Position numbers and translations under genes: made by a program
From: Thioalkalivibrio sp. ALJ21
Lineage (GTDB): Bacteria > Pseudomonadota > Gammaproteobacteria > Ectothiorhodospirales > Ectothiorhodospiraceae
DNA: 64,000 nt
Assembly (NCBI RefSeq): GCF_000378605.1
Contig: NZ_KB905155.1
Location: forward strand, 310,001 to 374,000
Direction of reading: 5' to 3'
Notes under the pieces: generated by a model
Told to the model about the DNA's origin: nothing
What the model saw: only the letters and a program-made list of their open reading frames with translations
The model's database searches: none
Shown: positions 18,698 to 28,288 of the stretch, in pieces
Position numbering within the stretch: the stretch's first letter is position 1
Layout of the letters: each line of letters opens with the position of its first letter

Positions 18698-19890
18698 GCC
18701 TGTGCCTCCTGGGATACTTCGGACGCGAGCAATGAGCCGACCAGCTCGGCCACGGTGCTGGCGATCTGCTCGACCTGGGCGTCGTCCACGATCAGTGGCG
18801 GCAGCAGCCGGATTACCCGCTGCGCGGTCACGTTGAGAATCAACCCTGCGTCGAGGGCGGCCTGAACCAGCGCCCCGGCCGGGCGATCCAGCTCGATGCC
18901 GATCATCAGTCCGCGTCCGCGTACGGCGACGACCCCCGGTTTGTCCTCGAGCCGGTCCGTCAGCCGACGGCGGAGGATCTCGCCCTGCCGTCCAGCTTCC
19001 TCGCACAGGCCCTCGTCCTGCATCACGTCCAGCACGGCCAGGGCCGCCCGGCAGACCAGGGGATTGCCACCGAAGGTGGTGCCGTGGGTACCCGGGGTGA
19101 ACAGGCCGGACGCACGGCCGGCCACCAGGTTCGCCCCGATCGGGATGCCGTTGCCCAGGCCCTTCGCGAGCGATATCACATCGGGCGTGATGCCTTCATG
19201 CTGGAAGGCAAACCAGTGTCCGGTGCGGCCGATCCCGGCCTGGATCTCGTCCAGCATCAGCAGCCAGTCGTGCTGGTCGGCCAGTTCGCGCAGGCGCCGC
19301 AGGTATCCGGGCGGGGGTACGTGGATGCCGCCTTCACCGGTGATGGGTTCGACCAGGATGGCGACCACGTCCGGATCGTCGGCCAGGGCCGCGACGGCCT
19401 CGGCATCGCCATGGGGGACGTGCACGAACCCCTCGACCAGGGGTTCGAATCCGGCATGGATCTTTTCGTTGCCGGTGGCCGACAGCGTCGCGAGCGTACG
19501 CCCGTGGAAGCTGCCGTGCATCACGATGACCTTCGGCTTCTCGATGCCGCGGCGGCGGGCATGCAGCCGTGCCAGCTTGATTGCCGCCTCGTTGGCCTCG
19601 GCGCCGGAGTTGCAGAAAAAGGCCTGTTCCATCTGCGCGAGAGCGCATAGACGCCGCGCGAGCTGTTCCTGCAAGGGGATACGGAACAGGTTCGAGGTGT
19701 GTACCAGCGTCTGAGCCTGATCGCAGATCGCATGCGCCACTTTCGGGTGGGCGTGGCCAAGGCCGCAGACCGCAATGCCGGACAGGGCATCGAGGTAGCG
19801 TTTGCCCTCGGTGTCCCAGAGCCAGGCACCTTCCCCCCGTTCGAAGGCAACCGGCAGCCGGCTGTAGGTATTCTGCAGGACGTCACTCAT
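18694..19890 (-). CDS. argD: Acetylornithine aminotransferase
   Basis: 398 aa class III PLP aminotransferase. Motifs are [55 protein letters not shown] and the PLP lysine in [20 protein letters not shown]. It converts N-acetylglutamate semialdehyde to N-acetylornithine; ArgD enzymes often also act in lysine synthesis. The start at 19890 gives [19 protein letters not shown] and is preceded by GGAGAG about 8 bp upstream. It is coupled to argF by a 4-bp overlap. Confidence 0.95.
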   Translation of the reverse strand: MSDVLQNTYSRLPVAFERGEGAWLWDTEGKRYLDALSGIAVCGLGHAHPKVAHAICDQAQTLVHTSNLFRIPLQEQLARRLCALAQMEQAFFCNSGAEANEAAIKLARLHARRRGIEKPKVIVMHGSFHGRTLATLSATGNEKIHAGFEPLVEGFVHVPHGDAEAVAALADDPDVVAILVEPITGEGGIHVPPPGYLRRLRELADQHDWLLMLDEIQAGIGRTGHWFAFQHEGITPDVISLAKGLGNGIPIGANLVAGRASGLFTPGTHGTTFGGNPLVCRAALAVLDVMQDEGLCEEAGRQGEILRRRLTDRLEDKPGVVAVRGRGLMIGIELDRPAGALVQAALDAGLILNVTAQRVIRLLPPLIVDDAQVEQIASTVAELVGSLLASEVSQEAQA

Positions 19891-19911
19891 TAGCAAAGCT
19901 CTCCCAAATGA

Positions 19912-19940
19912 AGAAGCCGGCGAGCGAGCCGCCGGCTTCT
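19912..19940 (-). terminator. Hairpin terminator candidate downstream of sodB
   Basis: AGAAGCCGGCG (19912-19922) and CGCCGGCTTCT (19930-19940) form a perfect 11-bp stem with a 7-nt loop between the sodB stop and the argD start. In the leftward direction it is followed by TCATTT, a poor T tract, so termination may be partial and may allow read-through into argD. Confidence 0.6.
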
Positions 19941-19986
19941 GCCCAGGGTGCCGCACTGTGGCGGCCCCCAATCGCGTTATCGCGAC

Positions 19987-20568
19987 TTATTTCATCTGCT
20001 GGGCGACAAAATCCCAGTTGACCACGTTCCAGAAGTTTTCCAGATACTTCGGCCGCGCGTTGCGGTAGTCGATGTAGTAGGCATGTTCCCAGACATCGCA
20101 GGTCAGCAGCGGGGTCTTGCCGTCACGCATCGGATTGGCCGCGTTGGAGGTGTTGACGATCTCCACCGAGCCATCGCTATTCTGCACCAGCCAGGTCCAG
20201 CCGGAGCCGAAATTGCCGACCGCGGCCTCGTTGAACTTCTCCTTGAAGCCATCAAACGAGCCAAAGGCGCTGTTGATCGCGTCGGCCACCTTGCCGGACG
20301 GCTCGCCACCGGCGTCCGGGCCCATGCAATTGAAGTAGAAGGTGTGGTTCCAGACCTGGGCGCCGTTGTTGAAGATGCCGCCAGCCGGGGCCTTCTTGAT
20401 GATGTCCTCCAGCGAGGCGTTCTCGAATTCGGAACCGGGCAGAAGGCCGTTCAGCTTGGTCACGTAGGTCGCGTGGTGCTTGTCGTGATGGTATTCCAGC
20501 GTCTCGGCGGAGATGTGCGGCTCCAGCGCGTTCTTGGCATAGGGCAGATCGGGCAGTTCGTAGGCCAT
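19987..20568 (-). CDS. sodB: Superoxide dismutase, iron type
   Basis: 193 aa cytoplasmic Fe/Mn superoxide dismutase. Metal ligands appear in HHDKHHATYVTKLN, VWNHTFYFNCMGP and DVWEHAYYIDYRN. GAQVWNHTF with Gln just before the His motif is the FeSOD pattern. ATG 20568 has AAGGAG about 6 bp upstream; the longer in-frame start at 20643 has none. A strong hairpin follows the gene. Confidence 0.95.
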   Translation of the reverse strand: MAYELPDLPYAKNALEPHISAETLEYHHDKHHATYVTKLNGLLPGSEFENASLEDIIKKAPAGGIFNNGAQVWNHTFYFNCMGPDAGGEPSGKVADAINSAFGSFDGFKEKFNEAAVGNFGSGWTWLVQNSDGSVEIVNTSNAANPMRDGKTPLLTCDVWEHAYYIDYRNARPKYLENFWNVVNWDFVAQQMK

Positions 20569-20735
20569 GAAAGACTCCTTGTAAGAAAACATGCGAGACT
20601 GCGTCTGGCCGACCATCGGTGGCCGCGCCAGTAAACCCGTCAACGATAGTCACGTTGCCCGGGTGATGCAATTTCCGATGATGCGGCTTGGTTATCGTTC
20701 AGCCAACGTTTGCGGAATTGTGAAGGAGCCACGGC

Positions 20736-22265
20736 ATGTCCGCGCACGACGCCGATCGACAATCGGACGGCGACCCACCGTCGGCGGGTGCGAGCCCCGC
20801 CCGTAACGCCTACGCCTGGCGCGGGCGCATTGGGCTTCTCCTGGGCCCGCTCCTGATGCTCGCGTTCCTGTTTTTTCCACCGCCAGAAGGCGTTGCGCGC
20901 GAGGCCTGGTGGGTGCTCGGGTTGACCCTGTTCATGGCGACCTGGTGGATTTCCGAGGCCTTGCCTCTACCCGTCACGGCACTGCTGCCGATTGCCCTGT
21001 TGCCGCTGCTCGGCGTGATGCCGATGGACGCGGCGACCGCGCCCTATGCCAATCCCATCATCTTCCTGTTCATGGGCGGCTTTGCGATCGCGCTGGCCGT
21101 GCAGCGCTGGGGACTACATCAGCGGATTGCGCTCGCGATCGTAAGCCGGGCGGGGGACCGCCTGCATCTCCTGGTCGGGGCCTTCATGCTGGCCACGGCG
21201 GGGCTGTCGATGTGGGTCAGTAACACAGCGACTGCTGCGCTGATGTTGCCGATCGCCCTGTCCGTTCTGGCGCTGATGGATCGCGACACACACATTACGG
21301 GTGACGGCCTCGGCGCCGAGTCGCGCCGCCCCGCGCTGGCGCTACTGCTGGGGATCGCCTTTGCCGCCAACATCGGGGGCATGGCGACGATCATCGGCTC
21401 GCCGCCGAACGCACTGACCGCCGCCTATCTGGGCGATCGGCATGGCATCGAGATCGGTTTTGTGCAGTGGATGATGCTGGGCCTGCCTTTGGCCACCGCG
21501 TTGCTACTGCTGGCCTGGTGGCTGCTGACGCGCTGGGTCTTCCCGGTCCATCGCGTACGCCTGCAGGGGTTGCAGGCGATGATGGACCAGCAGCGTGCCG
21601 AGGTCGGGGCCTGGTCCCAGGCCGAGTACCGGGTTGCCGGCGTCTTCCTGCTGGTGGCGCTGGCCTGGCTGTCGCGCCCCTTCCTCGAAGATCTCCTGCC
21701 GATCCACCTGACCGATGCCGGGATTGCCATCCTCGGCGCCGGGCTGTTGTTCCTGCTGCCCTCGGGCGCCGTGGACCAGCGTCGGCTGCTGGCCTGGGAT
21801 AACACGCGCGAGCTCCCCTGGGGGGTGCTGCTGCTGGTCGGTGGTGGTCTCAGCCTGGGTTCGGCCATCGAGGCGAGCGGCCTGGCGGAGCTGGCCGCCG
21901 AGGGCCTGGGCGCCGCCCAGACATGGCCGTTGCTGCTGATTATTGCCGGGACCGTGGTGGTGACCATGTTGCTGTCGCATGTGACCAGCAACACGGCCAC
22001 CGCTGCGACGCTGCTGCCACTGGTGGCCGCGTTGGCGATGCACATGGAGATTCCGGTCGTGCTCCTCGCGATCCCTGTGGCCTTTGCGGCCTCCGTGGCC
22101 TTCATGCTGCCGGTCGCGACCCCGCCAAACGCGATCGTGTTCGCCAGTAATCGACTGCGGGTGATCGACATGATCCGTGGCGGCGCGCTGCTCTCCCTGG
22201 TGGCGATTGCCATGATTACGGTTGCGGTCTACGCCATGGCGGAGGTCATCCTGATGCAGGGATAG
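20736..22265 (+). CDS. DASS/SLC13-family anion:sodium symporter
   Basis: 509 aa polytopic membrane protein with about 11-12 hydrophobic segments. Both halves carry the family SNT signature: MWVSNTATAALMLPIALS and HVTSNTATAATLLPLVAAL. They build the two sodium and substrate sites in VcINDY-type carriers. Likely substrates are sulfate or C4-dicarboxylates; the sequence does not decide. AAGGAG lies 9 bp before the ATG. It is divergent from sodB and stands alone on its strand. Confidence 0.9.
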   Translation: MSAHDADRQSDGDPPSAGASPARNAYAWRGRIGLLLGPLLMLAFLFFPPPEGVAREAWWVLGLTLFMATWWISEALPLPVTALLPIALLPLLGVMPMDAATAPYANPIIFLFMGGFAIALAVQRWGLHQRIALAIVSRAGDRLHLLVGAFMLATAGLSMWVSNTATAALMLPIALSVLALMDRDTHITGDGLGAESRRPALALLLGIAFAANIGGMATIIGSPPNALTAAYLGDRHGIEIGFVQWMMLGLPLATALLLLAWWLLTRWVFPVHRVRLQGLQAMMDQQRAEVGAWSQAEYRVAGVFLLVALAWLSRPFLEDLLPIHLTDAGIAILGAGLLFLLPSGAVDQRRLLAWDNTRELPWGVLLLVGGGLSLGSAIEASGLAELAAEGLGAAQTWPLLLIIAGTVVVTMLLSHVTSNTATAATLLPLVAALAMHMEIPVVLLAIPVAFAASVAFMLPVATPPNAIVFASNRLRVIDMIRGGALLSLVAIAMITVAVYAMAEVILMQG

Positions 22266-22303
22266 GCTCGTCTCCCGGCCTTTCAGGCTTCCTGTGACGC
22301 CCC

Positions 22304-22330
22304 TCAAGTTTTATGCTGCGCCGCCGCTAA
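22304..22330 (+). promoter_or_regulatory. Sigma-28 (FliA) promoter of the chemoreceptor gene
   Basis: TCAAGTTT (22304-22311), an 11-bp spacer and GCCGCTAA (22323-22330) match the enterobacterial FliA consensus TAAAGTTT-N11-GCCGATAA at 7 of 8 positions in each box, with exact spacing. The start codon is 67 bp downstream. This puts the receptor in the late flagellar class. Confidence 0.88.
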
Positions 22331-22396
22331 CGTCGGTGAAATGCCGCAGCAAGGATGCCGCAGGCCCGCAAAGCCTTATTGGGGAGAGTCTTCAGA

Positions 22397-24307
22397 ATGT
22401 TCGATAACATCCGAATCGGAGTCCGGCTGATGGTCGGGATCATCACGGTGGTGCTGCTGGCCGTGATCCTGACCCTTGTGGTCGTGATGAACAGCCTTGG
22501 CACCATGGCCGATCGTGCCGAACAGCGCGAACTGACCGATCTGGCCGCGCAGCTTGTCGGTCGTCTGGACCAGGAAGCCGCGCGCGCGACCGCAATGGCA
22601 GAGACCGTGGCGAAGATCCCCGACGTGCAGGAGGCGATGGCGACGGGCGATCGCGAGCGTCTGGCCGAGATGACCGTTCCGAGTTTTGCCTCGCTCAGCG
22701 AGCAGTACGGCGTGCATCAGTATCAGTTCCATACCCCGCCGGCGACTTCCTTCCTGCGCGTTCACTCGCCCGACAATTATGGCGACGACCTGTCCGACTT
22801 CCGCCAGACGGTGGTCGACACCAACGAGAAGCGCACCCCGATCTCGGGACTTGAGGAAGGGGTAGCGGGTCTCGGGATTCGCGGGGTTGTGCCCATCGAA
22901 CACAATGGCGACCACGTCGGTTCGGTGGAGTTCGGTCTTTCGTTCGGCGACTCCTTCTTCGAGGAGTTTACGGCGGATACGAATTCACCGGTCGCGCTTT
23001 ATCTGCGCGATGGCCGTTCGTTCAGCCGTTTCCGCGGCACGATCGGCGGCGACCCGACCTTCAGCGATGCCGAAATGCGCGAGGTCATGGAGGGCGAAGA
23101 GCTGGTACGGAACGTGACCTATGAGAGTACCCCGATGGCCGTGGTCGCGCGCCCGGTCACGGACTTCTCCGGTGATGTAGTCGGTGTGCTTGAGGTCATG
23201 GTGGACCGCAGCGCGTATGTGGCGATGGCGCGCAACGCGACCGGTACCGTGGTTGCGGTCGGGGTGATTGCCGTGGCGCTGGGCGCCCTTCTGGCCTGGC
23301 TCCTGACCCGAAGCATCGTTCGTCCCCTGAACCGTACGGTGGTCCGCCTGAACGACATTGCTGGCGGCGGGGGCGACCTGACTCGCAAGCTGGAGGTTTC
23401 CGGGCGCAACGAGTTGGGAGAACTGGCAGAGGCGTTCAACAACTTTGTCGAGCAGATTCGTGGCCTGGTGTCCAGCGTCGCGGCCGGGGGCGATCAGGTT
23501 GCCGCAGCAGCGAACGAGCTGTCGGCAACCAGCGAAGAGACCAACGAGCAGGTGCGGCGACAGAAGTCGGAGATCGATCAGGTGGCCACGGCCATGAACG
23601 AGATGACGGCCACCGTGCAGGAGGTGGCCCGGAATGCGGCGGATGCCGCCGCCGCGGCCCAGAACACCGACCAGGACGCCAACGAGGGTCAGCAGGTGGT
23701 GCAACGCACCGTGGCCGCGATCAACGCGCTGTCGCAGCAGGTCGATGGTGCCGCCGAGGTGGTCAGCCGGTTGTCGCAGGATGCCGAGGAGATCAACAAG
23801 GTCCTGGAAGTGATCGGCGACATCGCCGACCAGACCAACCTGCTGGCGCTGAACGCGGCGATCGAGGCGGCACGTGCGGGTGAACAGGGCCGCGGTTTCG
23901 CGGTGGTCGCCGACGAGGTGCGTACCCTGGCCAGCCGCACGCAGGATTCGACCCACGAGATCCAGCAGATGATCGAGCGCGTGCAAAGCGGTACCCGCGA
24001 AGCGGTGCAGGCGATGGAAGATGGCCGTTCCAAGGCGCACCAGAGCGTGGAGCAGGTCAATCTGGCGGGCGAATCGCTGACCTCGATTACCCAGTCGGTC
24101 ACGCGCATCAGCGACATGAACACGCAGATCGCCAGCGCCGCCGAGGAGCAGTCGACGGTGGCCGAGGAGATCAACCGCAACGTGGCCAATGTCACCGAGG
24201 TGCTGGATCAGACCGCGGCCGGATCGGAACAGATCCGCAACGCCTCGGAGGAGCTTTCCAAGCTGGCCTCCGAGCAACAGCAGCGGGTGGGGCAGTTCAA
24301 GGTGTAA
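22397..24307 (+). CDS. Methyl-accepting chemotaxis protein with Cache-type sensor
   Basis: 636 aa. An N-terminal transmembrane helix ([20 protein letters not shown]) precedes a periplasmic domain of about 240 residues with [20 protein letters not shown] and [20 protein letters not shown], a double-Cache pattern. A second transmembrane segment lies near 285-305, then HAMP, then a cytoplasmic signalling domain with hairpin tip [23 protein letters not shown] 22397 is preceded by GGGGAGAG; the upstream in-frame ATG 22355 adds 14 non-typical residues. No C-terminal CheR-binding pentapeptide is seen. Ligand unknown. Confidence 0.94.
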   Translation: MFDNIRIGVRLMVGIITVVLLAVILTLVVVMNSLGTMADRAEQRELTDLAAQLVGRLDQEAARATAMAETVAKIPDVQEAMATGDRERLAEMTVPSFASLSEQYGVHQYQFHTPPATSFLRVHSPDNYGDDLSDFRQTVVDTNEKRTPISGLEEGVAGLGIRGVVPIEHNGDHVGSVEFGLSFGDSFFEEFTADTNSPVALYLRDGRSFSRFRGTIGGDPTFSDAEMREVMEGEELVRNVTYESTPMAVVARPVTDFSGDVVGVLEVMVDRSAYVAMARNATGTVVAVGVIAVALGALLAWLLTRSIVRPLNRTVVRLNDIAGGGGDLTRKLEVSGRNELGELAEAFNNFVEQIRGLVSSVAAGGDQVAAAANELSATSEETNEQVRRQKSEIDQVATAMNEMTATVQEVARNAADAAAAAQNTDQDANEGQQVVQRTVAAINALSQQVDGAAEVVSRLSQDAEEINKVLEVIGDIADQTNLLALNAAIEAARAGEQGRGFAVVADEVRTLASRTQDSTHEIQQMIERVQSGTREAVQAMEDGRSKAHQSVEQVNLAGESLTSITQSVTRISDMNTQIASAAEEQSTVAEEINRNVANVTEVLDQTAAGSEQIRNASEELSKLASEQQQRVGQFKV

Positions 24308-24327
24308 GCCCCTTCCCAGTTGATGCC

Positions 24328-24361
24328 AAGCCCGGGTCCGGAGACGGTCCCGGGCTTTTTT
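24328..24361 (+). terminator. Rho-independent terminator of the chemoreceptor gene
   Basis: AAGCCCGGG (24328-24336) pairs with CCCGGGCTT (24349-24357), with a 12-nt loop, followed by a run of T ending at 24361. It begins 20 bp after the stop codon. Confidence 0.92.
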
Positions 24362-24370
24362 GTGGCCGGC

Positions 24371-25240
24371 TTACTGGCTCTCGGCGGGTGGAAACAGGCG
24401 CTCGCCGTTCTCCCGGGCAATCATGCGCTGTACGTTGGGTGGCAGCTGCTGGAGCCAGGCCCGGGTGCTGTCCTTCAGCACGGTAAAGTGCTCCCAGCGG
24501 GCGAGGCTGAAGGTGTCATTGCCGATCAGGAACCGGTCCGGATAGTCGAGGAACAGCTCGAACCAGTCGGCGTCGATGATGCCGCCGGGATTGATGCGCG
24601 GGTTGCGCATGGAGACATCCATGACCATGTTCGGGTGCCGGTCCAGGTAGTCACGAACCAGGGGCGGGTAGGCATAGGAACCGGCGTGCGCCCAGAGGAT
24701 GCGTACCTCGGGCTGGACGGCGTAGGCATGGTCGATCACGGCCGGATCGCCATGGATCACGATCCACAGATCCCGCTCGACTGCCAGTGCCAGCAGGTCC
24801 TCGAAGCCGCGGGCGAAGCGATCGTCGGCCTGTATATGCAGCTCCCCGATCCCGCGCCACTGGACCTGGCTTCGGTCGAGGATGGCCTCGACCTGCTCCC
24901 GCAGGCCGTCCTCGTACATCCAGTCCATCTTGCGCCCCAGACGCTGGGAGATCTCGAGAAACGGGACGATGCGCGCACCTACCTCCGGTTCCAGCGCTTC
25001 GATCAGTTTCGAGCGCGGGGCCATGATGATCGCGGACTGAATCGAATTCTCTTCGAGCGTGCGTGCAACAGCCTCTGGCGGGAAGTGTTCCATCTGCCGG
25101 TCACGGTAGTGCAGGTGGGCATCGAACAGGGGGTCAAGTGCCTGGGCGGTGGCTCCACCAAGCAGCGAGCCGAACAGCAGGGCCGCGGCCGGAAGAATGA
25201 ACAGACGGGGCAGTCTTCGAGAGCGGTTCAGGGCAGCCAT
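24371..25240 (-). CDS. Secreted amidohydrolase-family metal-dependent hydrolase
   Basis: 289 aa from ATG 25240. A signal peptide (LFILPAAALLFGSLLGGATA) is followed by DPLFDAHLHYRD, the metal-binding HxH motif at the end of strand 1 of an amidohydrolase TIM barrel. Later motifs are LWIVIHGDPA, ILWAHAGSYAYPP, NMVMDVSMRN and FLIGNDTFSLARW, consistent with the Amidohydro_2 group. Export is unusual for that group. Substrate unknown. A longer in-frame start at 25270 weakens the signal peptide. It converges with the chemoreceptor gene. Confidence 0.85.
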   Translation of the reverse strand: MAALNRSRRLPRLFILPAAALLFGSLLGGATAQALDPLFDAHLHYRDRQMEHFPPEAVARTLEENSIQSAIIMAPRSKLIEALEPEVGARIVPFLEISQRLGRKMDWMYEDGLREQVEAILDRSQVQWRGIGELHIQADDRFARGFEDLLALAVERDLWIVIHGDPAVIDHAYAVQPEVRILWAHAGSYAYPPLVRDYLDRHPNMVMDVSMRNPRINPGGIIDADWFELFLDYPDRFLIGNDTFSLARWEHFTVLKDSTRAWLQQLPPNVQRMIARENGERLFPPAESQ

Positions 25241-25329
25241 CCAGCGGGTTCCTCGGGTATGGGACCCCATTTTATACCGCGTTGTGCCGCCAGGCCTCGC
25301 GTTGGTGGTCTGTCCTTCTGGCGTCGTTG

Positions 25330-25773
25330 TCAGGCGCGGGAGTCCCCGGACACCGCGGCATCTCCGGAGCGTCCGTCCGGACGGTTCGGGTCGAAGCGCT
25401 CGCGCAGGTATTCGCCGATCGCATCCGACTCGTACAGCCAGCGTACCTGGCCGTCCGGCTCCTCAATGCGCAGGCAGGGCACTTGCAGCTTGCCGCCCTC
25501 GGTCTGCAGCTCCTCGCGGTGCGGGCCGGCCGCCTGGGCATTGCGCAACTCGATGTCCAGCGACAGCCGCTGCATGGTACGGCGGGCGCGGATGCAGAAC
25601 GGGCAGGCCGGGAAATGATACAGCGCGAGGTGGCGCGTCTGTTCGTCAACGCGGGCCTGGTCGGCGGGGTCGCGCTCGATGCCGCGCGGTCGCGACAGAC
25701 GCTCGCCAATCAGCATGAATGGGGTGAGGATCAGGCGTACGCCGCGAAAAAACCATCGGATCAGAAATCGCAT
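25330..25773 (-). CDS. Glutaredoxin/GST-N-domain thiol protein
   Basis: 147 aa. The N-terminus is hydrophobic and basic (MRFLIRWFFRGVRLILTPFM), a possible membrane anchor. A thioredoxin-fold domain follows with active site ACPFCIRARRTMQRL and cis-Pro region LQVPCLRIEEPDG, then SDAIGEYLRERF, typical of the glutathione S-transferase N-terminal/glutaredoxin fold. CPFC suggests thiol-disulfide exchange with glutathione. ATG 25773 is preferred over 25833, which falls in the spacer of the next gene. Confidence 0.85.
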   Translation of the reverse strand: MRFLIRWFFRGVRLILTPFMLIGERLSRPRGIERDPADQARVDEQTRHLALYHFPACPFCIRARRTMQRLSLDIELRNAQAAGPHREELQTEGGKLQVPCLRIEEPDGQVRWLYESDAIGEYLRERFDPNRPDGRSGDAAVSGDSRA

Positions 25774-25834
25774 GCGCGAAAGGATGCCACAAGCCCGCCG
25801 GTGGGTGACAGAGCCCGCATCGGGCGTGCGCACG

Positions 25835-26401
25835 TCAGGGCTGGCCGAAGTCGAACTCCCAGGGGTCTTCCGCGGGGGCGTCCAGCAGCGACGGGCGCAG
25901 GCGGATCACGGTGTAGCCTGCTGCCTTCAGCTCCTCCAGCCGGTCCGGTGCGGCCGTGGCCACCTCGACATGCTCGGGGAAGGCGTCGGGTTCGAGATTG
26001 CGCCAGCCGGCAAAGGTCCCGCAGACCACGACGTTGACGCCGTCATCCATCACCAGTGACTCGATCTCGGCGTGGAGCGAGCCATGTGCCGCGGCCTGGG
26101 CGCGTGTGAGGGTGAACTGCTCCGCCCCGTGGGTGACGACCGCGATCGGCAGGTCCGGGGCGCGCTGGCGCAGCACTCGGATATTCGCTTGGATCTCGGG
26201 CAGCAGCGCGCTCAGGGCCGCGCGGTCATTCTCGACAATCTCGAATGCGACGCCATCGGGGAGTTCGTCCTTCTCGAGCAGTGCCTCCACCTCGAAAGAG
26301 GGTGCGGCCTCTTCGACGTCATCCGCCGCCCACACGCCTCCAACCGCCGCGAACAGGGTCAGGCCGGCCAGGGCAAACAACGTCGAGATGAAACGCGGCA
26401 T
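25835..26401 (-). CDS. Exported DsrE-like protein
   Basis: 188 aa from ATG 26401. A signal peptide (FISTLFALAGLTLFAAVGGV, cut near VWA-AD) precedes a domain with NIRVLRQRAPDLPIAVVTHG and DDGVNVVVCGTFAGWRNL, the layout of the DsrE/DsrF-like sulfur-relay fold. One Cys is placed where DsrE-like proteins keep a reactive Cys (VVVCGTF). A periplasmic DsrE-like protein would fit a sulfur oxidiser, but family membership was judged by eye. It lies 61 bp upstream of the glutaredoxin-like gene on the same strand. Confidence 0.7.
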   Translation of the reverse strand: MPRFISTLFALAGLTLFAAVGGVWAADDVEEAAPSFEVEALLEKDELPDGVAFEIVENDRAALSALLPEIQANIRVLRQRAPDLPIAVVTHGAEQFTLTRAQAAAHGSLHAEIESLVMDDGVNVVVCGTFAGWRNLEPDAFPEHVEVATAAPDRLEELKAAGYTVIRLRPSLLDAPAEDPWEFDFGQP

Positions 26402-26491
26402 CGGGTCGCAGGGTCCGGGCATGAATGTGCTGAGCCCTATTTTGAGCCTGATCGCCGGGTGGTTGTCTACTCGGCCGGGTTTGTCGCCTTC

Positions 26492-27214
26492 CTAGTGACG
26501 ATCCCCCGTGGCCTCGGCTGCCATCTGGTCGTAACTGGTGTGGCGGACGTTCTTGCCCTTTACGAAATACACCACGTACTCGCAGATATTGCGCGCGCGG
26601 TCACCGATACGCTCCAGCGAGCGGGTCGCCCAGACGATATCCATCAGGCGTGGCACCGCATCGGGGGAGGCGGTCATCTGTTTCATCAGCTTGTGCGTGA
26701 TGGCCTCGTAGAGGCTGTCGATCTGGATGTCCTGCTGTGCGACTCGCACCGCCTGCTCGGTGTCCATGCGCGCGAACGCATCGAGCACGCCGCGCGTCAT
26801 CTCGCGCACGAGCTGGCCCATCTTCGCGATCTCGTCCATCGGTGCCTCGCGGCGGTCGGAGTCCAGCAGTTGCAAGCCCATGCGGCCCACACGCTCGGCC
26901 TCGTCGCCCATGCGTTCCAGGTCGGTGATGGTCTTGATCACCGCGATCACCAGACGCAGGTCGGAGGCCGTGGGCTGGCGACGGGCGAGGATGTGGGTGC
27001 ATTCCTCGTCGATCTCGACCTCGAGCGCGTTGACCTTGTAGTCGGAGGTCATCACGGTTTCCGCCAGTGCGGTGTCGCCCTCGACCATCGCGGTCACCGC
27101 ATCGCCGAGCTGCTGCTCGACCAGGCCGCCCATGGTCATCACCTTTTTGATGATGTCCTCCAGCTCGGCATTGAACTGCTGGGAGATGTGCTGCTTGAAA
27201 AAGCTCTTGTCCAT
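26492..27214 (-). CDS. phoU: Phosphate-signalling protein PhoU
   Basis: 240 aa, all-helical, two PhoU repeats. KVNALEVEIDEECTHILARR and ITDLERMGDEAERVGRMGLQ are the metal-binding E/DxxxD-type motifs of the first and second bundles; SLERIGDRARNICEYVVYFV is the C-terminal one. It links Pst transport to PhoR and restrains the Pho regulon when phosphate is ample. Last gene of the leftward pst operon, 26 bp after pstB. Confidence 0.97.
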   Translation of the reverse strand: MDKSFFKQHISQQFNAELEDIIKKVMTMGGLVEQQLGDAVTAMVEGDTALAETVMTSDYKVNALEVEIDEECTHILARRQPTASDLRLVIAVIKTITDLERMGDEAERVGRMGLQLLDSDRREAPMDEIAKMGQLVREMTRGVLDAFARMDTEQAVRVAQQDIQIDSLYEAITHKLMKQMTASPDAVPRLMDIVWATRSLERIGDRARNICEYVVYFVKGKNVRHTSYDQMAAEATGDRH

Positions 27215-27240
27215 GATCCGGACTCCTGATCCGAAATGGC

Positions 27241-28071
27241 CTAACCGAAGCGGCCGGTGATGTAATCCTCGGTCTGCTTCTTGGCAGGCGAGGTGAACAG
27301 GGTGTCGGTGTCGGCGTATTCGATCAGCTCGCCCATGTACATAAAGGCGGTGTAGTCGGACACGCGCGCGGCCTGTTGCATGTTGTGGGTGACGATGACC
27401 AGCGTGTAGTCCTTCTTCAGCTCGATCATCAGCTCCTCGATCTTAAGCGTGGCCAGCGGGTCGAGCGCGGAGCAGGGCTCGTCCAGCAGCAGGACCTCGG
27501 GGTCGATCGCTATCGCACGGGCGATCACCAGACGCTGCTGCTGACCGCCGGACAGGCCAAAGGCGTTCTCGTGCAGGCGATCCTTGACCTCGTCCCACAG
27601 CGCGGCACGCTTGAGCGACTTTTCCACCACCTCGTCCAGGCGTCGGCGATTCTTGACGCCCTGCAGCCGCAGGCCGTAGGCCACGTTCTCGTAGATGGAC
27701 TTCGGGAACGGGTTGGGCTTCTGGAACACCATGCCGACGCGGCGGCGCAGCTCCGGCACGTCCACGGCCTTTTCGTAGATGTCGTCGCCGTCGAGCCGGA
27801 TCGTCCCCTCGATGCGGGCGGCATCGATCAGGTCGTTCATGCGGTTGAAGCAGCGCAGGAACGTCGATTTCCCGCAGCCGGAGGGGCCGATGAACGCCGT
27901 GATCCGGTTCTTCGGGATCTGGATGTCGATGCCCTTAAGGGCCTGATCCTCGCCATAGAACAGCTTCAGGTCCTCGGCGGTTAGGCAGATCTCCTCGCTG
28001 GAGAGCCGCAGGCCGCGGTCGGGTCGGTCGCCTTGCGTCACGTTGACGGCGTGGGTAGCGGTGTCACTCAT
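27241..28071 (-). CDS. pstB: Phosphate ABC transporter ATPase PstB
   Basis: 276 aa. Walker A is [19 protein letters not shown], the signature is [16 protein letters not shown], and Walker B is [13 protein letters not shown], all in PstB form. An N-terminal extension of about 25 residues precedes the core. It is separated from pstA by 217 bp carrying a palindromic repeat element. Confidence 0.97.
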   Translation of the reverse strand: MSDTATHAVNVTQGDRPDRGLRLSSEEICLTAEDLKLFYGEDQALKGIDIQIPKNRITAFIGPSGCGKSTFLRCFNRMNDLIDAARIEGTIRLDGDDIYEKAVDVPELRRRVGMVFQKPNPFPKSIYENVAYGLRLQGVKNRRRLDEVVEKSLKRAALWDEVKDRLHENAFGLSGGQQQRLVIARAIAIDPEVLLLDEPCSALDPLATLKIEELMIELKKDYTLVIVTHNMQQAARVSDYTAFMYMGELIEYADTDTLFTSPAKKQTEDYITGRFG

Positions 28072-28132
28072 CTCGGGTACTCCATGGGAAACAGGGTTCG
28101 ACGCATCCCGTCCTCGCGACGGTTCGGAAAAG

Positions 28133-28259
28133 CACCGTCATCGCGAGCGCCGCAGGCGCGTGGCGATCTCCGTGGGTCGGCCCCGACGCGACCCCGGGCA
28201 GGCGTCGGGGTTGCGTCGGGAGGTTGCCGCGGCCCCTTCGGGGCCTCGCAATGACGGTG
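28133..28259. repeat. MITE-like palindromic repeat element in the pstA-pstB spacer
   Basis: The element is bounded by terminal inverted repeats CACCGTCATCGCGAG (28133-28147) and CTCGCAATGACGGTG (28245-28259), matching at 14 of 15 positions. Inside, CCCGACGCGACCCC (28182-28195) and GGGGTTGCGTCGGG (28207-28220) pair at 13 of 14. The CGTCATTGCGAG ends resemble dispersed intergenic repeats known from many proteobacterial genomes. It has no coding capacity. When transcribed it would fold into a long branched hairpin between two operon genes. Confidence 0.75.
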
Positions 28260-28288
28260 TTTGCGGGAGGCGTTGTGCATCGGGCAAC

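Noticed and set aside
20638-20643. Sigma-70 promoter of sodB with -35 TTGACG
   Set aside because: No acceptable -10 hexamer lies 16-18 bp downstream, so it is not listed as a feature.
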